Shown here: positions 31,576 to 36,760 of the stretch, piece after piece
Layout: each line of letters opens with the position of its first letter
How positions within the stretch are numbered: position 1 is the stretch's first letter
Origin: Actinomycetes bacterium
GTDB taxonomy: Bacteria; Planctomycetota; Phycisphaerae; JAACET01
Direction of reading: 5' to 3'
Assembly (NCBI GenBank): GCA_030614915.1
Contig: JAUXAG010000023.1
Location: forward strand, 1-36,760
DNA: 36,760 nucleotides
The notes under the pieces: generated by a model
Seen by the model: only the letters and a program-made list of their open reading frames with translations
What the model was told of the DNA's origin: nothing
The model's database searches: none
Made by a program: the position numbers and the translations under genes

Positions 31576-31777
31576 GGGATAACCTCCGGGCAGTTTCTGC
31601 GTTGACTTTTTGCTCGTTCCAGTCGGGGTGTTGGCTGCGGAGCATATTGATAATCATTTGCCGGGCAGAGGAAAACATTTCACTGGCGATCTGCAAGCGC
31701 TCAGCTCCAGTTTTGAGCCGAAGCACTTGAGCCATTTTATCGTCTACGACCTCAATCTGTTGCTTATCCAAGTGCAT
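31562..31777 (-). CDS. Small conserved-type protein paired with the nucleotidyltransferase
   Basis: A 71-residue, mostly helical, charged protein that ends with the coupled start of the nucleotidyltransferase gene. The middle reads KTGAERLQIASEMFSSARQM and the end HPDWNEQKVNAETARRLSHG, a pattern (AR-x-M...HPDW...V-x-x-E-x-A-R-R-x-S-H-G) that recurs in small planctomycete proteins next to nucleotidyltransferases, as far as can be recalled. No established function is known. The RBS AGGG lies six bases before ATG 31777. Together the two genes resemble a two-component module such as a toxin-antitoxin pair, in which this small protein would be the partner, but it is not recognisably HEPN. Confidence 0.62.
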   Translation of the reverse strand: MHLDKQQIEVVDDKMAQVLRLKTGAERLQIASEMFSSARQMIINMLRSQHPDWNEQKVNAETARRLSHGAL

Positions 31778-31918
31778 CGTGCCCTCATAGTCACTTTCAC
31801 ATCCGCTTGGTTGATTATATCAACAACGTGTTTTCGGAGCAATCCATCTTGCTGCTGGGGATGCATTAATACTACAACGCCACTTAAGGTGTTTTTGCCA
31901 AATTCGCGTGTTCGAAGG

Positions 31919-32185
31919 CCCCCCAGGACGCTCGTGCTTCGCAGCGCTTCGCAGAGTAGTACAGCCTGGGGGCGTTGAAAGAAAGCCACAGGGTGAAGGA
32001 AGGCACAAAGTAAGAAAAGAAACCCCCAGGATAAACCTGGGGGCTAAATATAAGATGGATCCGGAGCCTGCGCGGGGATGACAACAAGGATAAAGCCGGG
32101 GACTAAATATGGGGCCTGAGAGCCTGATTCGGCGACACGAAGTGTCCTTCCTGTAGGGACCTGTGGTTGGAAACCTTAATGCAGC
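31919..32185. repeat. Composite repeat array behind rpmA
   Basis: In order: a loose CCCCCCAGG...CCTGGGGG pair (31919-31927 and 31965-31972) with about 37 bases between the arms; the phrase GAAGGAAGGCACAAAG; a CCCCCAGG hairpin at 32023-32043; then CTAAATATAAGATGGATCC and a 58-base-type unit; the ATGGGGCCTGAGAGCCTGATT phrase; and the hairpin pair GACAC-GAA-GTGTC and TCC-TGTA-GGA-type repeat (32122-32183), near identical to 13743-13802. It fills the 425-base gap 31778-32202 together with a 140-base stretch in which nothing reliable was recognised. No gene is supported. Confidence 0.7.
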
Positions 32186-32202
32186 GTGCTGCTGGTTGGT
32201 TG

Positions 32203-32436
32203 TTACTCTACGCAGACCCGGCGTCCGCGGAACTGGACCGTGCCGGCTGCCATGGCGAAGAGAGTATTATCCCGGCCAATACCGACGTTGGCCCCGGGGT
32301 GAAACTTGGTGCCCCGCTGGCGGATGATGATACAGCCAGGGGTAACTTTCTGGCCACCATAAATCTTCACGCCCAAAAACTGGGCATTGCTGTCGCGCCC
32401 GTTGCGAGTCGAGCCTTGTCCTTTTTTATGTGCCAT
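32203..32436 (-). CDS. rpmA: 50S ribosomal protein L27
   Basis: A 77-residue ribosomal protein with the complete L27 signature: [20 protein letters not shown], then [14 protein letters not shown] and [33 protein letters not shown]. The ending GRRVCVE is a few residues shorter than the usual 84-87-residue protein. The mature N-terminus reaches the peptidyl-transferase centre; there is no processing leader. RBS GAGGGA lies just before ATG 32436. It follows an unrelated secreted-protein gene by 22 bases rather than rplU (L21), which is not in this window, and it is separated from obg by 1.3 kb of repeat and module DNA. Confidence 0.95.
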   Translation of the reverse strand: MAHKKGQGSTRNGRDSNAQFLGVKIYGGQKVTPGCIIIRQRGTKFHPGANVGIGRDNTLFAMAAGTVQFRGRRVCVE

Positions 32437-32458
32437 TTGCCGTGTCCCTCGGAATAAT

Positions 32459-33073
32459 CTAACGCATGATCCATTCTTCGTCTTTTAGCTCGGCAGTCAG
32501 CTCGGCGCTGCTGAAACGATCGCCTCCCAGGGCGTAAGTCAACTGGAGGGTTTTGACCAAAGGGTGCTTCTGAGAGGTCATGGGATCCGTGGCCCAGGCG
32601 GTTTCGCCACTGAGGCCCGAAATAAACAACTTGAAGGATATGGCCCTGGGGTCGAAATCCCTTAGTATTATAACACTTTCGCGGGCGTTTTCCTCACCTT
32701 GGAGAAGTCTGCCGCGGACGAAGAGTTCCTCTTCGAGTAGTTCTCGGCCGAGGAGCTCGGCGATATCGGGATAGGCCAAGGGGTCCACGCCCTGGGGGGC
32801 CTGGAAAAGTTGGCCGGTATCGGTGAACAGATGACAGCGAGGGTAGAAATCCACATCCCGTCCGGTATTGTTGGTTACCGTATAAGGCAAGTACCAGAAG
32901 GTTTGAATCTTATCAGCTGGCCTGGATAAGCGGACCATCTTGAGGGGCCCGAATTTGAAATCCAACTGCCAGTTCCGCGGGGAAGGACCCGGGCGAGGAT
33001 AGCCCCAAGCCGCCACCGAGGCCAGCATAGCCAGCCCAGCCACCGCTGTGAGTATTGCAGCTCTTTTAGTCAT
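32459..33073 (-). CDS. Exported protein of unknown function
   Basis: A 204-residue protein with a signal peptide ([21 protein letters not shown], likely cut near AWG). No known family was recognised. The body has a beta-rich pattern: [75 protein letters not shown] and a final [15 protein letters not shown]. This resembles planctomycete periplasmic proteins with a single beta-sandwich, which remain uncharacterised. The frame runs upstream to 33136, but ATG 33073 has GGAGAG as ribosome-binding site and begins the signal peptide, so it was chosen. rpmA follows after 22 bases on the same strand, suggesting co-transcription. Confidence 0.75.
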   Translation of the reverse strand: MTKRAAILTAVAGLAMLASVAAWGYPRPGPSPRNWQLDFKFGPLKMVRLSRPADKIQTFWYLPYTVTNNTGRDVDFYPRCHLFTDTGQLFQAPQGVDPLAYPDIAELLGRELLEEELFVRGRLLQGEENARESVIILRDFDPRAISFKLFISGLSGETAWATDPMTSQKHPLVKTLQLTYALGGDRFSSAELTAELKDEEWIMR

Positions 33074-33248
33074 AGTTGGCTCTCCGTCGGCTAATTCCGC
33101 TGGGCTCCGGGGCCTACAATCAACTGAGTTTATCATCGGCTAACTTGGCTGTCAAGGGCCAATCCAGGCGAGAGCGGGCAAAAAACCGTACGTATCTATT
33201 GTCGAAGCAGAAGTTTACCCTTGATAGGCCAGCAAAAAACAGATACTT

Positions 33249-33410
33249 ATTCACCACGAAGACACGAAGAAAGAACAGAAACCCCCGGTGGGCCCCCCAA
33301 TCGCGAAATATCGCGATTGGGGACCCCTAAAACCGGGGGCTAAATATAAGATGGATTACCGCCAAAGCGGTGATAAGCCCGTGTCAAGCACGGAATGACA
33401 GCGTTGTGGC
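33249..33410. repeat. Dispersed repeats with a nested palindrome in a CCCCCGGT hairpin
   Basis: The segment begins TTCACCACGAAGACACGAAG (33249-33268), a phrase commonly seen in unrelated bacterial repeats. The CCCCCGGT arm at 33282-33289 and ACCGGGGG at 33332-33339 are the same hairpin as at 13666-13684 and 36622-36640, but a 39-base insert (33290-33328) splits the loop. The insert is itself a perfect palindrome with arms CCCCAATCGCGA and TCGCGATTGGGG. It is followed by CTAAATATAAGATGGATTACC, CGCCAAAGCGG and GTCAAGCACGGAATGACA. The remaining bases of the gap 33074-33459 show nothing else. Confidence 0.75.
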
Positions 33411-33459
33411 TCCTTGGCCCAGGTTCTGTTGCAGGGCCTTAGAACCCCGGAAGCCGTGA

Positions 33460-35349
33460 ATGCCCAAAGAACGGAACTGTCCAGTAGATCAGATTGAGCC
33501 CTCGGAGGACTTCGAGGTGGCTCTGCCGCCGGGGGGACTCCTGCCTGAACATTACGTGCATAGAAAGCTGAGCATCGAGAAGCCCTGGCTGGTGCTGTTG
33601 CTGGGGTTTGTTAGCGGATTGGCCTTGACGCTGTGCTTTAATGTTGCGGGTATGGGCTGGCTGGGTTTTTTCGCCCTGGTGCCCTGGGTGGTGGCGGTGG
33701 TTACCTGCAGCCGGACCGGGTGGGCGATGCTGGGCAGCTTCGGGCTGGGCTTGGCCTTCTGGATGGTCAACGTCCACTGGGTTATGCCCATCACCATAGC
33801 AGGCTATCTGGCCACGTGCGTGTATCTGTCGAGCTATTTTCTGCTGGGCGGCTGGCTGCTGCGGCACTGCTACCAGGGGCGTCGCCTGCCGTTTTTCATA
33901 CTTCTGCCGATCATCTGGGTAGGACTGGAGCTGCTGCGAGGGCATGTAATCACGGGGTTCAGCTGGCTTCTGCTGGGCCACTCCCAGTACCGCTGGATCA
34001 GGCTTATTCAGATTGCCGACCTGGTCGGTGCCTACGGGGTGAGCTTTCTGGTGGCCATGGTCAACGGGCTGATAGTGGACCTGCTCGTTCAGCCTCTGTT
34101 CGTGCGGAGCAAGCAGGGGGCGAAACCTTCGGTGGTCCTGGCCGTGGGAGTCGTAAGCCTGATCGGCCTGGGGGTATTTGCCCTGGTTTACGGCACGGTG
34201 CAGATGTATTCCGGCCAGCTTCGGCCGGGGCCTAAGGTGGCGGTAATCCAGGAGAACTTTCCAATCAGCGTAACCCGGGCTGCACACAACGACCGGCAAA
34301 TTTTCGATGCTCACCGGAAGCTGAGTCAGGAAGCGGGCGAAACTTACAAACCCGATCTGATAGTTTGGCCGGAGAGCATGGCTCAGCCATTTCTCTATCC
34401 CAAGGTCACAGAGCTTGCCAGCGAGAGAGGCTCCTTCAAAATGCTTGTCGATGGCAAGTCAGACGTTTTGAGACCAATGAACTGGTCTGTAACCGACTTC
34501 CGCAATGCTGAATACGCCCAAACAGAACTGTCCAAGTTAGCCAGGCAAGTTAACGCTCACCTTTTGGTCGGCTCGTCAGCCCGAACGTACAGCTGGCAAG
34601 GCAACGAGCTGTACATTCTAGCGTTTCGCAATTCCACCTTCCTCTGTCGCTCCGATGGACTGATTCTGCATCAACGCTACGACAAGATGCACCCAGTGCC
34701 ATTTTCGGAGTATATACCGCTACGCAAGAGCGTTCCGCTTTTCCGCAAGCTTGTGATTGCCTGTAGCCCGTATGACTCTGACTATTCGATGGAGCACGGG
34801 CCGGGGCCGGAAATCTTCGCGTTCACTACAAACGACGGCAAATCGAGTTTTAGATTTGCTACGCCGATCTGCTACGAAGGCACGGTGCCGGACCTTTGTC
34901 GAGAGTTTGTCCTGCCGGAAAATGAGCCCAAAATTGATTTTCTGGTCAATGTTTCCAACGACGGCTGGTTCAATGGTTCCTGGGAGCTGAGCCAACACCT
35001 GGTATGCTACGTTTTCAGGGCGGTGGAGAATCGCATTGCCATTGCCCGGGCAGTCAACACCGGCATCAGCGGCTTTGTGGATTCGGCCGGACGGCTGCAC
35101 GATCTGGTTAGCGAAAACGGTCGGAGACGTGGAGTAAAAGGCGTCGCCTGCGCCCGGCTGCAAATCGACTCGCGGATAAGTGTTTACAGTCGCACGGGCG
35201 ACTGGTTCGCCCTGCTTTGCGGCCTTTGTGGGTTGGCGGTTTTCGTCGATTCACTGCGTGGGCCCTGGAGACGCCGACGAGCTAAATTGTTGCTGGTCTT
35301 GATGACAGCTGTTATGCTGGCTGATGCAGTTGGTCGCTGGTTGTTTTGA
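33460..35349 (+). CDS. lnt: Apolipoprotein N-acyltransferase
   Basis: A 629-residue inner-membrane enzyme that N-acylates the diacylglyceryl-Cys of lipoproteins. The first half has six to eight membrane segments (LVLLLGFVSGLALTLCF, GFFALVPWVVAVVTC, LATCVYLSSYFLLGGWLL and FSWLLLGHSQY among them). The second half is a carbon-nitrogen hydrolase domain from GPKVAVIQENFPI. The catalytic triad is present: Glu305 (IVWPESM), Lys409 (YDKMHP) and Cys471 (TPICYEGTVPD). VNVSNDGWFNGSWELSQHL and NTGISGFVDSAGR support Lnt. The length exceeds E. coli's 512 residues mainly in the linker. The ATG 33460 has only a weak GGAAG ahead; repeats fill the upstream side. The gene just downstream encodes a lipoprotein. 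Confidence 0.94.
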   Translation: MPKERNCPVDQIEPSEDFEVALPPGGLLPEHYVHRKLSIEKPWLVLLLGFVSGLALTLCFNVAGMGWLGFFALVPWVVAVVTCSRTGWAMLGSFGLGLAFWMVNVHWVMPITIAGYLATCVYLSSYFLLGGWLLRHCYQGRRLPFFILLPIIWVGLELLRGHVITGFSWLLLGHSQYRWIRLIQIADLVGAYGVSFLVAMVNGLIVDLLVQPLFVRSKQGAKPSVVLAVGVVSLIGLGVFALVYGTVQMYSGQLRPGPKVAVIQENFPISVTRAAHNDRQIFDAHRKLSQEAGETYKPDLIVWPESMAQPFLYPKVTELASERGSFKMLVDGKSDVLRPMNWSVTDFRNAEYAQTELSKLARQVNAHLLVGSSARTYSWQGNELYILAFRNSTFLCRSDGLILHQRYDKMHPVPFSEYIPLRKSVPLFRKLVIACSPYDSDYSMEHGPGPEIFAFTTNDGKSSFRFATPICYEGTVPDLCREFVLPENEPKIDFLVNVSNDGWFNGSWELSQHLVCYVFRAVENRIAIARAVNTGISGFVDSAGRLHDLVSENGRRRGVKGVACARLQIDSRISVYSRTGDWFALLCGLCGLAVFVDSLRGPWRRRRAKLLLVLMTAVMLADAVGRWLF

Positions 35350-35383
35350 ACTAAGGCGAAAGTCTATACGTAGGGGAATTAGA

Positions 35384-36406
35384 ATGAACCGACTACTCAA
35401 GCCAATCCTGGCCCTGCTGCTGGCCGTTCCCTTTGTCTCGGGCTGTAATGGCTTTTCCGGGCTACAGCCACGGACACTGGAAACGCAGGCCCTTGAACGT
35501 CTGCGGCACAGTGTTAACTCTGCCGAGCCTCTGGTAAAGATGCGGGCCATCGAGTCCTGCGTGGATCTGCGTCTGCCCAACGCAGGGGACATTTGCAGTA
35601 AGGCAATCTCCTCGCCTGCGCCGGCACTGCAGTTCGCCGGGGCTATGGGCCTGATGGAAATGCCGAGCCGCGATGCAGAGCCGGCCCTGAAGAAGCTGCT
35701 TTCCAGCTCGGATGCTTCGGTGCGTCTGGCAGCCATCGGCGCCCTGCACCGGCTGGGCCAGAGGCGGCACAGCGCCGAATTAATCGGGGCCCTGGAGAGT
35801 CCCAGCTCCAAAATACGGGGCGACGCCTTGATGATCCTGGGGCGAGTGGGTGATGAATCGGCCATGCCGGCTATACGGCGGGTGTTCGACAAGGAGAACG
35901 TCGAACGAGTCCGCCTGCAGGCGGCTGAGGCCCTGGTGCTGCTGGGAGACGAAAAGGTCCTGCCTCGCCTGCAGCTCTGGCAGTATTCGCGGAACTGGCA
36001 AGAGCGGATATTCGCTGTGGAACTGATGTGTCAGGTGCGGGATAAGGAGCAGTTTGTGGCCGATCTGCTGGGGGCCCTGGGGGATCGCAACCAACTGGTG
36101 CAGCTTCAAGCGGCGCGGAGCCTGGGACGACTGGACCAAGAGGATGGTTTCGGGCAGGCGATGAGATATCTCCATCCAACGGCCGGGGACCAAAGAGCCA
36201 TTGCCAGGGAAATGGGTGTGGGGATGGGCGAGCGGCAATTGGCAGAGCGGATAGTCCAAATACGTTCTCTGGCGGCCCTGGCGCTGGGGGAGATAGGCAA
36301 TTGGGACGCGGCCGCGGCCCTGGACAAGGCTGTCGATGACAAAGATCCTCAAGTGGCCCTGGCGGCCGCCCACGCCTCGCTACGCCTGGTGCAAAAACAG
36401 CGCTAA
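35384..36406 (+). CDS. HEAT-repeat lipoprotein
   Basis: A 340-residue protein with a lipoprotein signal: LLALLLAVPFVSGC with lipobox V-S-G-C and Cys21 as the likely lipidated residue. The rest is a chain of about eight HEAT/PBS-lyase-type helical repeats, such as LVKMRAIESCVDLRL, ALQFAGAMGLMEM, SVRLAAIGALHRLGQ, KIRGDALMILGRVGDESA, RVRLQAAEALVLLGDEKV, LVQLQAARSLGRLDQ, IRSLAALALGEIGN and QVALAAAHASLRL. Such solenoids bind other proteins, but no partner is known here. The frame extends to 35324, yet ATG 35384 has AGGGGA at the right spacing and begins the signal, so it was chosen. It follows lnt after 34 bases on the same strand, so both are probably co-transcribed. Confidence 0.88.
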   Translation: MNRLLKPILALLLAVPFVSGCNGFSGLQPRTLETQALERLRHSVNSAEPLVKMRAIESCVDLRLPNAGDICSKAISSPAPALQFAGAMGLMEMPSRDAEPALKKLLSSSDASVRLAAIGALHRLGQRRHSAELIGALESPSSKIRGDALMILGRVGDESAMPAIRRVFDKENVERVRLQAAEALVLLGDEKVLPRLQLWQYSRNWQERIFAVELMCQVRDKEQFVADLLGALGDRNQLVQLQAARSLGRLDQEDGFGQAMRYLHPTAGDQRAIAREMGVGMGERQLAERIVQIRSLAALALGEIGNWDAAAALDKAVDDKDPQVALAAAHASLRLVQKQR

Positions 36407-36479
36407 GGTTCAATTTTCAAGTGAACCCCGGGGGTAAAGAAAGCTTGAGGCCTGAGGCGGATAATACAGAAAGAAATAC

Positions 36480-36760
36480 AGAAATTAGCCACAGATGAAC
36501 ACAGATTACACAGATAAGAAAACAAAGAGATTTAGCCTCAGATGAAGAAAGGGAAAGAGGGGCAACGCATAGCGTCCTTCCCGTAGGGACCTGTGGTCGG
36601 AAACCCGGGGAAGCAAAGAAACCCCCGGTAAAACCGGGGGCTAAATATAAGATGGATCCCTGCCTGCGCAGGGATGACAGCAAGGATAAACCTGGGGGCT
36701 AAATATAAGATGGATCCGGAGCCTGCGCAGGGATGACAGCAAGGATAAACCTGGGGGCTA
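36480..36760. repeat. Repeat array at the window's right end with 58-59-bp tandem units
   Basis: Starts with GCCACAGATGAACACAGATT (36488-36507) and ACACAGAT, a widespread repeat phrase. Then CGTCCTTCCCGTAGGGACC (36571-36589, as in the repeat at 13743-13802). A CCCCCGGT/ACCGGGGG hairpin follows at 36622-36640. From 36641 two tandem units follow (36641-36698 and 36699-36757), each starting CTAAATATAAGATGGATCC, including CTGCGCAGGGATGACAGC and ending AAACCTGGGGG. A third unit begins at 36758 and runs off the edge. The gap 36407-36479 between the lipoprotein gene and this array shows a GGTTCA/TGAACC stem at 36409-36429 and nothing more. Confidence 0.8.

Noticed and set aside
31744-31989. 81-codon minus-strand frame overlapping the small gene ahead of the nucleotidyltransferase
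   Set aside because: It extends into repeat DNA at its start, overlaps the better supported 31562-31777 gene in another frame, and matches no known family. It cannot be excluded fully.
33439-34314. 291-codon minus-strand frame opposite lnt
   Set aside because: It mirrors the hydrophobic first half of lnt and shows the Gln/His/Pro bias of an antisense frame; lnt on the plus strand has an intact catalytic triad.
36641-36760. Possible CRISPR array in the tandem units at the right end
   Set aside because: The units are almost identical throughout, with no unique spacers, and no cas gene is in the window.

Overview
The window looks like a chromosomal segment of an uncultured planctomycete, most likely class Phycisphaerae. 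The evidence is two full and one orphan PEP-CTERM sorting tails, DUF4838 and phosphodiester-glycosidase surface proteins, a DUF4416 protein, a 661-residue RseP-type protease, many Gfo/Idh-AP-endonuclease-fold sugar genes and dense families of GC-rich hairpin repeats. The lineage is inferred from gene content only; there is no rRNA in the window.

Layout. (1) 1-3247, minus strand: CBM9-like membrane-anchored protein, DUF4416 protein, a WecA/MraY-type phosphoglycosyltransferase and the N-terminal half of an O-antigen-ligase-like membrane protein that runs off the left edge. The last three are tightly coupled and look like an envelope polysaccharide operon. (2) 3618-11378: a carbohydrate catabolism island. 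Two plus-strand genes (Gfo/Idh dehydrogenase, sugar isomerase) follow a perfect 23-bp palindrome; then comes a minus-strand operon of sugar isomerase, SDR dehydrogenase, a truncated Ldh_2 dehydrogenase, an NHL beta-propeller protein and an amidohydrolase; then a divergent aldo/keto reductase with a two-cluster ferredoxin tail. (3) 11481-13484: tRNA-Ser(GGA), a degenerate thermonuclease-like secreted protein and a DegT sugar aminotransferase. (4) 13911-19994: two paralogous DUF4838 exported proteins flanking a phosphodiester glycosidase. The distal paralogue has lost its PKD and PEP-CTERM tail through mutations that can be read directly. (5) 20252-24329: flavodoxin, an orphan PEP-CTERM tail, a duplicated relic of a diguanylate cyclase 3' end, a zinc-ribbon/HEPN-like protein, a diguanylate cyclase and its receiver-like partner. 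(6) 24806-33073: housekeeping genes. dxr and rseP converge with rpmA, obg, coaX and an mnmE-like GTPase. A nucleotidyltransferase/small-protein pair plus repeats separates rpmA from obg. (7) 33460-36406: apolipoprotein N-acyltransferase followed by a HEAT-repeat lipoprotein.

Repeats are a major theme. A hairpin with CCCCC(A/C)GG arms recurs in five intergenic gaps, often beside other repeat families, once inside 15-bp terminal inverted repeats and once with a second palindrome inserted into its loop. The window ends inside a tandem array of 58-59-bp units. The most interesting candidates are the decaying PEP-CTERM surface-protein cluster, the nucleotidyltransferase two-gene module, the MnmE-like GTPase without its C-terminal Cys motif, and the nested repeat architecture.
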